Source: Bostrychus sinensis (lineage: Eukaryota; Chordata; Actinopteri; Gobiiformes; Eleotridae). From it: a DNA stretch of 64,000 nt. The notes under the pieces are model-generated. The model saw only the letters and a list, made by a program, of their open reading frames with translations. It was not told the DNA's origin and did no database searches. This document shows positions 1 through 11,215 of this stretch, in pieces; within the stretch, counting starts at the first letter, position 1; every line of letters begins with the position of its first letter. Both the position numbers and the translations under genes were made by a program. The DNA lies in the NCBI GenBank assembly GCA_020698575.1, contig CM036251.1, forward strand, positions 5,045,288 to 5,109,287. Reading direction: 5' to 3'.

Positions 1-453
1 GATCCTGACACAGTTGTAGATAAATGTCTTGATCCTGACACAGCTGTAGATAAATGTCCTGATCCTGACACAGCTGTAGATAAATGTCTTGATCCTGACA
101 CAGCTGTAGATAAATGTCCTGATCCTGACACAGTTGTAGATAAATGTCCTGATCCTGACACAGTTGTAGATAAATGTCCTGATCCTGACACAGTTGTAGA
201 TAAATGTATTGATCTTGACACAGCTGTAGAGAAATGTCTTGATCCTGACAGTTAGAAATAAATGTCCTGATCCTGACACAGCTGTAGATAAATGTCCTGA
301 TCCTGAGACAGTTGTAGATAAATGTATTGATCCTGACACAGCTGTATAGAAATGTCTTGATCCTGACACAGCTGTAGATAAATGTCCTGATCCTGACACA
401 GCTGTAGATAAATGTATTGATCCTGACACAGTTGTAGAGAAATGTCCTGATCC
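1..453. repeat. 30-bp minisatellite
   Basis: About fifteen head-to-tail copies of a 30-bp unit beginning GATCCTGACACAG and containing TAGATAAATGT. Copies differ at a few positions (CAGTTG/CAGCTG, GTCTT/GTCCT/GTATT), and one near 250 is shortened. The array is already running at base 1, so its left end lies outside the window. It probably sits in an intron of, or just upstream of, the LRR gene. Confidence 0.95.
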
Positions 454-1270
454 GTCTGTGTGTGGAGGCTCCTGCTGCACTGACTCCAGCCTTAGTCCAC
501 TCCGTGAACACCACTTTTCTTTTACTCTCAGATTTGTTTTAACCTGCTCTAAAACAGCCCTCTGCAGCTTCTGTATCAGTGAACCTCAGTGGTTTTTCCT
601 CTCTGTGGAGGGCTCAGAGACTGGACAGCTGTCTGTAGCTCTCCCCATGACTGAACCAGGCTTAGAACATTTAAAGGCTCAGGAAACCTTTGCAGCTGAT
701 TAAAATGAGAAACTCTAAGTCTCCAGTATTAAAGCTTTTCACAATATTTATAATAATTTCCTGAGATATTAAACTTGGGGATTTCATTAGCTGTAAGTTA
801 AAATGATAAAAATTAAAAGAAATAAACACAAAAATATATCAGCCTGTGTGTAATGAATCTACACAATAAAAAGCATGTATTTTTTGCTGATGTTTGCAGT
901 TGTGGAGCTGCACCTGTAGTGTGTTGACTGCGTTCTTGTGCAGCGAGTGGAGCCTCCTGTTTAGAGAGAATGGAAGTGTTTTGCTGTGAGTGTTTCCACA
1001 TGGAGCCGTGGAAAAATATCATGTGTTTGTGTCTGAGATTCACAGCTGCTCGCTCTGTTGTGGCTCACGATTCTGCAAACTTTCTTTTATTGTATTTTGC
1101 AAAAACAAACGCATACAAAAAAAAGATAAATTCATAAAACTGTGCAGTGAATATCATGGAAATGTGAGTGTATTTCAGTAAAGTGGCTTTGTTTCTGGTT
1201 TAGTCCTGGTCCTGGGAATCTATTTTCACTCTTTTTTATTTTTAACCCATATATTTTTTGTTTGTTGCAG
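454..1270. other. intronic or upstream sequence, no gene seen
   Basis: AT-rich unique-looking sequence between the 30-bp minisatellite and the first visible LRR exon. Short open frames here have no recognisable protein features, and no splice-bounded LRR exon was found. It is most simply the intron preceding the exon at 1271. Confidence 0.5.
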
Positions 1271-4072
1271 AGATCTGAGCATGAACCAGGTGTGGGAGCT
1301 GCCGGCCCAGGTCTTCAGTCGCCTCTGCAGACTCAGAGAGCTGTGAGTGAAGCCACCACCAATGTCTAAAACTAATAACGTGTAGAATTTGTAGAAAGCC
1401 GAACACATGGACACAGATTAAATCACATGAAAATGCAGCTGGACAGTTTGGAGAAAAGAGCAGCGTTTGTTCCTATTTATTTTCACAAGGGAGCAAGTTA
1501 TAGAATGACATTAAATTAGACGTTTTGTGTGTGTATATTTGTTAAAATTGACTTTGAACCAGCTCCCAGGCGGGATCTGTCAGTCTAACTTCTGTTGAAA
1601 TCCTACATTCGTTCATTAAATGTATTAAAATGTAATTATGTTATTTTTCTTTAGGCGTCTGGCAGGAAACCGTCTGCAGCAGATCCACAGAGAGGCGTTC
1701 TCGGGACTCTCCGCCCTCACTGTGCTGTAAGGGACTGTTTTATTTGAACTACACATTAACATAGAGTACAGCAGTTTATCGTTTTAAATGTATTTTCATT
1801 TGTAGGACTCTGCACGACACTGACCTGAGAACAGTTCCCTCTGAGGCCCTGGACAAACTTACAAACCTGCAGTCGCTGTGAGGCTTTTAATCAACTTTCT
1901 GAAGACACAATAACATGCTTTAGTTAAATTATATTATGCAAAATCAACTTTTTCTCTCTTTCTCCCATGTTATAATGCTGTTCCCTCATCAAAAACATAT
2001 CTGGAGTGGTGTTTTGTTTCATTCACGCCTGTTTAAGTGCCTAATGGTTGTAAACAATGCATTAAGTGGATACTAATCTTTAGCTAATCTTTAACTAGAG
2101 CTTAACTGTGGTGAGTTATCCTGAGGTGTTTCCAGATGTTTACAGCTCTCTAATCATCTGAAGAACAGTAACTAAACACTTGGAACTAAAACAGCTGCTG
2201 CTTTTTCTGCTGCTGCTGGGTCTGAACCTGAACCTGAGAATATAACTAAAGCTTATTTTTTTTTTTAAATGTCTAGATGACATAGTGCTGGTTTTGTCCT
2301 GGTCTAGTCTCCTGTAGGCCTGATTCAGTTCTGTCTTTAGTTCTGTCTATATCTAATTATAGTCTTGGTTTAGGCCTGGTTTAGAACTGGTTTAGACCTG
2401 GTTCAGAGGCTGTCCAGTCTCGGTTTAGTCCTGTTTTTAGTTCTGGTTATGTCCTATAGTCTTGATTTATTCATCCGTTTCAGAGGTTGTACGGTCTCGG
2501 TTTGGTCCTGTTTTAGTCCTGTTTTAGTCCTAGTTTAGGCCTGGTTTAGTCCTGGTTTAGTCCTGGTTTAGGTCTGGTTTAGATCTGGTTTAGACCTGGT
2601 TTAGGCCTGGTTCAGAGGTTGTCTGGACTCTGTTTAGTCTTGTTTTTAGTCCTGGTTGTGTCCTATAGTCCTGGTTTATTCATCTGTTTCAGAGGTTGTA
2701 TGGTCTCTGTTTAGTCCTGTTTTTAGTCCTGTTTTTAGTCCTAGTTTAGGCCTGGTTTAGATCTGGATTAGTCCTGGTTTAGACCTGGTTCAGAGGTTGT
2801 CCAGTCTTTGTTTAGTCCTGTTTTTAGTTCTGGTTATGTCCTATAGTCTTGATTTATTCATCTGTTTCAGAGGTTGTATGGTCTCTGTTTAGTCCTGTTT
2901 TTAGTCCTATTTTAGTCCTGTTTTAGTCCTAGTTTAGGCCTGGTTTAGATCTGGTTTAGGCCTGCCCTGGTTTAGTCCCTTGGTTCAGAGCTTGTCTAGT
3001 CTTGGTTATGTCCTGGTTTAGTTCTAGTAGGCCTCATTCAGTTCTGTCTTTAGTTCTGGCTATATTTAAATATAGTCTTGGTTTAGTCCAGGTTTAGGCC
3101 TGATTTAGCCCTGGTTTAGTCCAGGTTATATTTTGGTTTAGTCCAGGTTTAGGCCTGATTTAGCCCTGGTTTAGTCCAGGTTATATTCTGGTTTAGTCCT
3201 GGTTTAGGCCTGATTTAGCCCTGGTTTAGTCCAGGTTATATTCTGGTTTAAAATAGAAGGCTTTATTTGTCCCCTTAGGTAAATTGATTTTCAGAGTAGT
3301 CCACATGGGTCACTTCAAAACATTCAATATTCAAAAAAGACAACAAAAGAGAGAGAAAAAAAAATAAATACTAATAAGAAACAATACAGTAGTAAATAGA
3401 TGTATCAAGAAAGAAGCACTGGGTATTTAAAAGCTGTACAGCTTGTGGAATAAATGAGTTTAGTCCTGGTTTAGCCCTGATTTTTTCCCCTAGTGCAGAC
3501 TTTGTCTAGTCTTGGTTTAGTCCTGGTTTAACAGTATTTTTTTTACAGTTAAATCTCTGGTTTTGATCCGCAGCTGCAGCCTGGTTCTCGGTGTGTGGCC
3601 CCGGCTCACACTGACAGATTTTTTTAATAAAATAAAAAGCGTTTTTACGTGTGTGTTTTTGTTTTCTTTGTACTCTGCAGACGCCTGGATGCGAACCGTC
3701 TGTCCCGTGTCCCTGCGTCCTCGTTCAGACGCCTGTCCTCTCTGCGTCACCTGTGGCTGGAGGACAACGCTCTGGAGCTGGTCCCGGGGGCCGCTCTCAC
3801 TCACTCACCCAGACTTCAGGCTCTCACTCTGGGCATGAACCACATCAGACGCCTCCCGGACCGGGCCTTCTCCAAACTCAGGGAGCTGCTCGTACTGTGA
3901 GTATGAAACAGAACATGAACAATAAAACAAGAAAAGTCAAGATACTTTTTTCAAGTACATTTTATAGAACATGCTTCAACTTTTACACAAGTAACTTACT
4001 GTGGAGAAAATGTTATTTTTAAAATCTCTGAATGAGTCAAAGTATTTGTGACCTCAGTACCAAAGTGGATAA

Positions 4073-4107
<35 letters not shown>

Positions 4108-7100
4108 AAAGCAGCAGAAGTAATAGCAATAGTCAATAGTAGTAATTAGGGCTGGATACTGTTATTTTTTGATACCTGTAGTTAAACGATACCTGCTTTT
4201 TGATACTGGTACCTGAGCTCATTCTTCTTCTACAATCATAAAACACAATAATGTTGGATTTTTGGAGCTAAATTCTTAGCTGTAAGTTAAAACCAGTAGT
4301 TTGTATGATTTATTCTGTGTTATGTATTTGATTCATTCATGCAAAGGAACATTAAATGTCTCACTAAGGATTGAAGCTTGGTATTGAATAAAAATATTTT
4401 TTTCAATACTACTAGTACTGTAACTTTTCCACACAAAAAAAAAATGGTACCCAGCCCTAATAGTAATAGTACAAGTTAGTACAGGTAGATGATGACACAT
4501 GGGATATGATTTTTTTCTAATAATGGGAGAGAAGCCAGAGGCAGATTTATTCATTATAAAATTCTTAACAGATATTACTACACTCCATCTAGACTTCATA
4601 AGATGGGTATTGGTAGAAATGCCTTGTTTTGGAAATGTCCTACAGATAGAACTACCTTCATGCATGCTCTATGGGAGTGTTCACTTGTCTCCATGGTTAC
4701 TATGTCAACTACACAAATCACCTAGACTAGGTCTCTTTGTCTCTTAGGGGACAGAGAAGAGATGCCGCTATTAAACAAAACTACATTTAGAGTGTTGAGC
4801 ACTGGATTGGTGACATGTGACCGACTTAACCCTAACCCTTTTAAAATGGTGGAAAGAGCCCCAAACCCCAACACTTAAAATGTGGAAAGAAATGATTGAA
4901 AATGCTGCTTGTGGAAAGATGCTGGGGAAATTGCATTGTAAAAATGAATGAATGTCGTTTGTGCAACTGTTTATATTTAACCCTCACTGTTTCATGTTTT
5001 ATGTTATGTTTGTAGATTGTAAAATTGTTAAAATTCAATAAAAACTTGAAAAAAACAAAAAAAAGTTAGTACAGGTAGTAGCAGCAGCAGCAACAATTTG
5101 CTTTTTTTTTTTTTTTTTTTTTAAGTCTAACCAACATTGGATCCCCTTGCAGCACTAGGCCTAAATGAAAATAATAACAATGCATCTGTCTTATATATAG
5201 TAAAGCAGTTTTTTGTAGATACTCAAAGTAGTTTTTCAGTCCTCAGTCACTCTGTGTGGTGGGGAGATGCTGCTGTAGCCATGTTCATACAGGCAAGGTG
5301 GGCGAAGTGTGTCTTGCTCAAGGACACAGTGAGAATATGCAATGCTGGTAGCAGGAACTGAACCGTCAACCTTCAGGCCAAATGTCTCTGTGGACTGAGC
5401 TACTGCCGCCCCTAGAAGTAGTAATAAAAATAATAATAGTAAAAATAATAATAATAATAATTACTTTATTTATTTAGCACTTTTCAACTAAGTTCTTTAC
5501 ACAATGGCATTATATGAGAATTTACAAAAACATCCTCAATAAATACAAAGAAAGGTAAAATAAAAAAATATATATATATAAAAACAAACTTAAAATCTTA
5601 AGTGTAGCTTGATCAAGGGCCAGATAAAACTTAAAAAGTACAATAAATTAATACAATAAAAACAGGGTTACAAAAAGGCTTTTCTATAACAACATGTCTT
5701 TAAAAGGAATTTATAAGCTGCAGCCGGGCTCCACAGCCAGGAGCCCGGACAGGTCCCCCCTGGTCTTCAGTCTGCAGCTGGGAACTGTCAGGAGGTGCGC
5801 TGGTTCATACGGTGACAGTAGTTTAGTCTTGGTTTACTCCTGGTTTAGTCTTAGTTTCTAGTCTTGAAGTATTTCCAGAATAAGAAGGGGCGTAAAAAGT
5901 CACAAATTCTGTTTTCAGACACCTCCATCACAACCAGATCCACTCCCTCAGCCCCAGGTGTTTCTCTGGACTTCACCAGCTCCAGACGCTGTAAGTTCAC
6001 CGCAAGTAACACACTCGCAGTTTGGAGGAGTGGACTTTGTGTTTTATGCTGTTTGTTAGCTAATGTGTCCAGTGAAAAAACACTTTAGAACAACTAACTT
6101 CAGATTCTCCAACTTCAGAGACTCTCATTCCAAATGTGTGCTTATCTAGTCCTGGTTTAGTCCTGGTTTAGTCCTGGTTTAGTCCTGGTTTAGTCCTGGT
6201 TTAGTCCTGGTTCAGTGCATGTCTAGTCTCGGTTTAGTCCTGGTTCAGCGCGTGTCTAGTCCTGGTCTAGTCCTGGTCTAGTCCTGGTCTAGTCCTGGTC
6301 TAGTCCTGGTCTAGTCCTGGTTCAGTGCGTGTCTAGTCTTAGTTTAGTCCTGGTTTAGTCCTGGTTTAGTCCTGGTTTAGTCCTGGTTTAGTCCTGGTTT
6401 AGTCCTGGTTCAGTGCGTGTCTAGTCTTAGTTTAGTCCTGGTTTAGTCCTGGTTCAGTGCGTGTCTAGTCTTAGTTTAGTCCTGGTTTAGTCCTGGTTCA
6501 GTGCGTGTCTAGTCTTAGTTTAGTCCTGGTTTAGTCCTGGTTCAGGGCGTGTCTAGTCTTAGTTTAGTCCTGGTTTAGTCCTGGTTTAGTCCTGGTTTAG
6601 TCCTGGTTTAGTCCTGGTTTAGTCCTGGTTCAGTGCGTGTCTAGTCTTAGTTTAGTCCTGGTTTAGTCTTGGTTTAGTCCTGGTTCAGTGCGTGTCTAGT
6701 CTTAGTTTAGTCCTGGTTTAGTCCTGGTTTAGTCCTGGTTTAGTCCTGGTTCAGTGCGTGTCTAGTCTTAGTTTAGTCCTGGTTTAGTCCTGGTTTAGTC
6801 CTGGTTCAGAGCGTGTCTAGTCTTAGTTTAGTCCTGGTTTAGTCCTGGTTCAGTGCGTGTCTAGTCTTAGTTTAGTCCTGGTCTAGTCCTGGTTCAGAGC
6901 GTGTCTAGTCTTAGTTTAGTCCTGGTTTAGTCCTGGTTTAGTCCTGGTTTAGTCTTGGTTTAGTCCTGGGTCAGTGCGTGTCTAGTTTTGGTTTAGTTCA
7001 GTTTAGTACTGGTAAAGTCCTCTCTTTGGCTCTGGTTATGTTCTAGTTTGGTCCTGGTTTAGTCTTGGCCTAGTTTTGGTTAACTCCTTATTTAGTCCTC

Positions 7101-10100
7101 TGGCTTAGAGCTTGTCCATTCTTGGTTTAGTCCTGGTTTAGTCCTGGTTCAGAGCTTGTCTAGTCCTGTTTTTTTTCCTGGTTTAATCCCCTGATCCAGA
7201 ACTTGTCTGGTCTCGATTTAATCCTGGTTTAGTTCTGGTTTAGCCCCAGTTTGGGCCTGGTCTAGTCCTGGGTTTAGCTATGGTTTAGTACATCGTTAAT
7301 CTTAGTTTTGTCCAGAGTTAGTCCTGGCTCAGAGCTTGTCGAGTCTTGGTCTAGTCCTGTCTTTAGCTCTGGTTATGTCCTAGTTTGGTCCTGGTTTAGT
7401 CTTAACCTAATTTTGGTTAACTCCTGATTTAGTTTAGAGCTTGTCTAGTCCTGGTTTTATTCCTGGTTTAGTCCAGGTTCAGAGCTTGTCTAACCATAAT
7501 TAGGTCTAGTCCTAGTTTTGGTCCTGGTTTAGTCCCCTGATCCAGAACTTGTCTAGTTTTGATTTATTTATTTAATCCTGGTTTAGTTCTGGTTATGTCC
7601 TAGTGTAGTCCTTTGGTTCAATCCCTGTTTAATCTTTGGTTTAGTCTTGATTTATCTCTGGTTAAGTCCTGTCTCTAGCTCTGGTTTAGTCTTGGTGTAA
7701 TCCCGGTCTAGTTCTAGTTTAGTCCTGGTTTAGTTTACAGTTAGGTCTCTGGTTTTGATGGCAGCTGCAGCCCGGTTCTCGGTGTGTGGCCCCGGCTCAC
7801 GCTGACAGACAGAAGTCATTACTGCCCAAACACACACTACAGCAATTACCAATGAGTCTCAGGGTTTTATGTAAATTCAGCTCCAGGCGTTTAATAGATT
7901 TAGAGGCGTTTATCTAGATTGGCCCATTACCGTAGATCTGTGTCGCATAGATCCGTCTGCGGTCGCTTTATTCTCAAAGACACGTGCACATGAAGCAGCT
8001 CAGTTACCCAAATACTTTTTTTTTTCTTAAAACACAAAGACTCCAACAAATCGAGCTGAATTTAATGTTAGACCAATACTCTTCCTTGTGGGTCGTCAGA
8101 GTGAATCCTCCTAACTTCCTGTCCTCTGTCTTCCTCTACGCCTCCAGCGCTAACCTCAGCATCCTCCTACTCATATATTCACCTCCTCTGTACTTGTCCC
8201 AAAAGAACAAAACAAAAAACAAATATCTCAGTCTGGAAACTTTGTCCCCCAAACCTCTCCTGAGCTGTCCCTCTGAAGGACTCATTCCTGATCCTCTCCA
8301 TCCTCGTCATGAACAAAGAGAACAGAGACATCTTCAGTTCTCACTCCTTTATTTATAACACACTTTAAAAATAACTAAGTTGACCAAAGTGCTGTCCAGG
8401 GTAAAAACATCAAATAGAAATAAAATCATTCCTAAAAATATACAAATCCAGAAAACTGACTGTTCCTCTGAGCCATTGCTGCTCTCACCAATCTGATCCG
8501 AAAGTCATCTCCACCTCAGTTAACCCTTAAGCAGCCATTTTAAAACCTTGCACCAAAAGTGCTCACTTTCTAAAAAGTGTAATCCCCCCCCCCCACACTT
8601 TGAATGACTCTGTTCTTCCAATCAACTTCAATTTATATAAAAATTATATTTTAATTTTTTTTTAAAAATATATTTAACCCATTCCAAACAGCAAAAATAT
8701 ATATTTTTAAACATACTAAGTGCAATGTGAAAACTTTAAAATACATTACTGTTGTCTTGGACATGTCATTGATTAACAATATATTTGCCTAATTCTTATT
8801 TTTAAGGCAGGGACAATTTTTGGGGAAAATACAACACTTGTTGCCTTTAGTACTAAGTACTTTAGTAAGTACTTTAGTTGTACTAAAAGTGTTCACCTCT
8901 TTAAGAGTGCCATGGAGGGATTATTGATGATATTTTTCCAGCTTTCAATCAGTGAAATTTGAGACTTCCAATAAAATTGTAATCCATGATGAAATTTGGT
9001 AAATTTTGCAGCAATTTAATGACAAAGCACGTTTAGCCCAGGTCAAACTCACTCAAATCCTTTCCCATTTTTCCTGCTTCTACCAAATAAACTCAGAAGA
9101 CAATGTTCCCTCGCTGCCTCATGTCCCAGCCTCTAACAGCAGCCACAGGAGATAATCTGTGGTACTTCACCTGTCAGTGGTCATAATGTTGTTCCTGATG
9201 TATTTATTTTATGTATTTATATTTTGTTTATTTTGTTGTGTTTTTCTGCAGAGACTTGAGCTTTAACAGACTCCACACTTTTCCCTCAGCCTTCCAGTTT
9301 CTGACCTGCCTCAGAGAACTGTGAGACTTCCCTCTATTCTCATTAATAAATCAAAATCATTATTATTATAAATGGCAATACAGTTTATATATAATGAATA
9401 CTCAGCCATTAGTCATTAAAAAAAATTGATTAATGATACAGATGTAAACTTTTATTTTTGTGCAGAAATCTCCAGAACAACCAGATCTGTTTTGTCCCAG
9501 AAAAAGCCTTTAGAGGAAATCCTTCACTGAAGAAAATGTGAGTGATTAGGATAATTTAAATTAAGTACATTACACAGAGATAAACCAACATTTACTAAAA
9601 AGTGGATGTACAGTTAAGCCCAAACGTATTCATATCTGGCAGTATTTTCAGTTAAAATTACTTTGTACTCAGTCAATGCATATATTTTGTCTGAATAATT
9701 ACACATGTGGTTTACATTTTAACAAAAAGATCTGTGTCCAAAATGATTCTGACCTTTTCTCAATAATCAGAGGCAGGCTTTATTCTCTTTTACAGCTGTC
9801 AAAGTTTGTTTTTTATGTATATAATTGTTTTTTTTTTTTTGGAGCACTCTTTTTTTTGCACACAGTAGATCACCAGGTCCTTGCTGTTAGAAGACTTTCT
9901 TGCCGTCACTCTGGTCTTCAGTTCTTGCCACAAATCCACCATTACTTTAACTCTTTGGCTGTTGTGCAGAGCCAGAGTATGATTATATTTGGGCTCATCT
10001 GTATAAAGTACTTAGTGTTAGTAAGTTACTCCTGTCAGAAACTGGCTGCACACACAGTTTGGAAAAGCAGACCGAGAAATAAAAGTCCCTTTACTTCATT

Positions 10101-11215
10101 ACACAGCACTATTACGTTTACTTTGGGCGCCATCTAGTGGTTGTACTTTTCTAACAACACAATAATATCTCCATATAAACCAGTTACTACTGTTTTATTT
10201 AGTCCTGGTTTACTGTAGACCAGGTTTAGTACTCATTTAGTCCTCGTTTATATCTAGGTTATTTGGGGCTAATCCTGGTTTAGACCTGGTTTAGTCCTGG
10301 TTTAAACCTGGTTTTGGTCTTGATTTAAACCTGGTTCCTTCCTGGTTTAGTCCTAGTTATAGCCTTGGTTTAGTCCTGGTTCAGTCCTGATTCATTTGGG
10401 ACTGGTCCTGGTTTAGACCTGCTTTTAAACTGGTCCTGCTTTGTACTGGTTGAGTCCTGGTATAGTCCTGGTTTTGACCTGGTTTAATCCTGCTTTTGTA
10501 CTGGTTGTGGTCTAGTCTTGGTTTTGTCCCAGGGTTTAGTCCAGTAATAATCCTAGTTTAGTCCTGGTAGTTGTGGTACTTGGTATGATACTTTGCTGTC
10601 CTCAGAAACCTGTTGAACAATCCTCTGCGTGTGGTCGCAGACTTCGCCAAACTCTCAAAGCTTCAGTCTCTGTAAGTAAGATTTAATTATAAACAAAGTC
10701 ATGTTATCAAAAACTAAATGTCTTTGTCCACAGTAGATTCTCCCTGGCCTCACAGAATAATCCTCCACAGCCTCTAAAGTCAACAAACCACAACAGACTG
10801 GACTCTTGTAAGTACAGGGACAGTACATTAAATTATTTAGGATTTACAAATTAAAAGCTAAACTGTTTCTCAAAAAGGTGATTTTTTTACACTAATAGGT
10901 TTCTTGGAGGAGAATATATCTATAAAGTGTACATTAAAAAAATTAATGTTAATAATGCAATATGCCTGATCAGTGTGTTATAATTTAAACATATTAAATA
11001 CATAGTTTATCGTGTGTTTGATTACTAACCTGATGTCTCTGTGCTCAGGCCGAACCCAGGACTCCTTCATCCTGTCGACACTCTTCCTCTTCATCCTCTT
11101 CATCGTCTTCCTCGTCGCTGTGGTTCTGCTCAAGACTGTTTTACTTAAAGATAGAGATAAAAAAAATATTATTACCGACCAGAGTTTCCACAGCACTTTC
11201 CTTCTAAACCCTTAA
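1271..11215 (+). CDS. LGR4/5/6-like leucine-rich-repeat receptor ending in a single membrane span (3' part, spliced)
   Basis: Exons read directly: 1271-1342, 1655-1726, 1806-1877, 3681-3896, 5919-5990, 9252-9320, 9466-9537, 10606-10671, 10734-10807 and 11049-11215 (TAA). Each is bounded by AG/GT. The LRR exons are 72 bp (or 216, 69, 66) and all break in phase 2 after the CT of the last leucine codon, which is the known architecture of the LGR ectodomain. Each repeat shows the L-x-x-N-x-L consensus. Motifs typical of LGR4/5/6 are visible: RLAGNRL, RLDANRLSRVP, LWLEDNAL, HLHHNQIHSL and PEKAFRGNPSL. Known family members bind R-spondin or glycoprotein-type ligands at the cell surface and signal through seven helices. 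Here the chain ends with one hydrophobic segment. The 5' exons (signal peptide, LRRNT) lie outside the window. Alternative reading: a decayed LGR paralog, though no stop or frameshift interrupts the ten exons. Confidence 0.8.
2285..3255. repeat. degenerate TAGTCCTGGTTT minisatellite (intron)
   Basis: Long run of imperfect 12-bp units (TAGTCCTGGTTT, with GGCCTGGTTT and TTCAGAGGTTGT variants), partly organised into longer higher-order units of roughly 100 bp. It lies in the intron between the LRR exons at 1806 and 3681. Confidence 0.85.
3245..3460. other. probable interspersed-repeat fragment (unclassified)
   Basis: Non-minisatellite sequence interrupting the 12-bp array, with TTTATTTGTCCCC at one end and CTTGTGGAATAAATGAG at the other. 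It looks like the 3' untranslated tail of a fish LINE, but I cannot name the family from sequence alone. Confidence 0.3.
4073..4106. repeat. (AGT)n microsatellite
   Basis: About eleven AGT/TAG units in a row in the intron after the 216-bp LRR exon, with looser AGT-rich sequence continuing to the MITE at 4148. Confidence 0.9.
4148..4458. mobile_element. hAT-like MITE (non-autonomous)
   Basis: A 311-bp AT-rich element that starts AGGGCTGGATAC and ends GTACCCAGCCCT. The two ends are inverted repeats matching at 11 of 12 positions. No coding capacity. The AGGGCTGG terminus is common among fish hAT-type non-autonomous elements. I could not define a clean 8-bp target duplication because both flanks are AGT/AAT-rich. 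Confidence 0.6.
4473..5078 (+). mobile_element. 5'-truncated L1-type LINE with 16-bp target-site duplication
   Basis: The same 16-bp sequence, AAGTTAGTACAGGTAG, flanks the insert at 4473-4488 and 5063-5078. The insert (4489-5062) ends in AATAAAAACTTG and an A-rich tail, so it is a plus-strand retrotransposed copy. The frame starting AGATTTATTCAT near 4540 encodes residues typical of the C-terminus of L1 ORF2 (RFIHYKILNR, then TPSRLHKMG, then FWKCPTDRTTFMHALWEC, a Cys-rich tail motif). Only the end of ORF2 is present, with downstream stops, so the copy is dead on arrival. Confidence 0.85.
5101..5412 (-). mobile_element. tRNA-derived SINE, minus orientation
   Basis: Read on the minus strand, the element begins GGGGCGGCAGTAGCTCAGT (RNA polymerase III A-box region). 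A B-box-like GGTTCAGTTCC follows about 40 bp later, then the body with GACACACTTCGCCCACCTTGCC. On the plus strand a long T run at 5103-5122 marks the A-tail side. It belongs to the same broad class as the SINEs inserted in pol at 36361 and 53576, but is more diverged. Confidence 0.65.
5419..5830. other. A/T-rich retroelement tail fragment in intron
   Basis: An (AAT)n-rich stretch is followed by TTTATTTAGCACTTTTCAAC and CTTTACACAATGGC, a pattern typical of fish LINE/SINE 3' tails in minus orientation. A GC-rich block at 5720-5810 follows. No reading frame of note. Confidence 0.35.
6145..7745. repeat. TAGTCCTGGTTT minisatellite, dense array
   Basis: More than 1 kb of near-perfect 12-bp units, punctuated by a variant block (GGTTCAGTGCGTGTCTAG) that recurs and gives a higher-order repeat. 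It degrades after about 7000. It lies in the intron between the exons at 5919 and 9252. Confidence 0.95.
7746..9251. other. intron sequence with retroelement-tail fragments, no gene seen
   Basis: No LRR exon was found. Around 8330-8400 the minus strand reads CAGCACTTTGGTCAAC followed by TTTATAAATAAAGG-like sequence, typical of a fish LINE/SINE 3' end. An open frame of 124 codons at 7984-8358 has no recognisable domain and probably lies inside that element. The rest is AT-rich. Confidence 0.4.
9608..9990 (-). pseudogene. Tc1/mariner transposase relic
   Basis: The minus strand at about 9850-9970 encodes residues like the C-terminus of Tc1-family transposases (VDLWQELKTRV, TARKSSNSKDL), the segment following the DDE triad. 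The plus-strand TACAGTTAAGCCCAAACGTATTCATA near 9609 resembles a Tc1-type terminal region. Most of the gene is missing and stops interrupt it. It sits in the intron between the LRR exons at 9466 and 10606. Confidence 0.5.
10196..10570. repeat. degenerate TAGTCCTGGTTT minisatellite (third block)
   Basis: Same 12-bp family as the arrays at 2285 and 6145, here diverged (GACCTGGTTT, CCTGCTTTTG). It ends just upstream of the exon at 10606. Confidence 0.85.
10734..11215 (+). CDS. last two exons of the LRR gene: linker, single transmembrane segment, short tail
   Basis: Exon 10734-10807 (74 bp) enters in phase 2 and leaves in phase 1. Its SLASQNNPPQPL stretch resembles, weakly, the position after the last well-formed LRR in LGR proteins. 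Exon 11049-11215 completes a Cys codon across the junction and encodes a span of about 22 hydrophobic residues (FILSTLFLFILF, then IVFLVAVVLL). A lysine-rich tail of about 28 residues and TAA follow. Both introns have strong donors (GTAAGT) and pyrimidine-rich acceptors. A poly-A signal AATAAA lies at 11419-11424. The joined frame is inferred from phases, not from a transcript. Confidence 0.72.
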
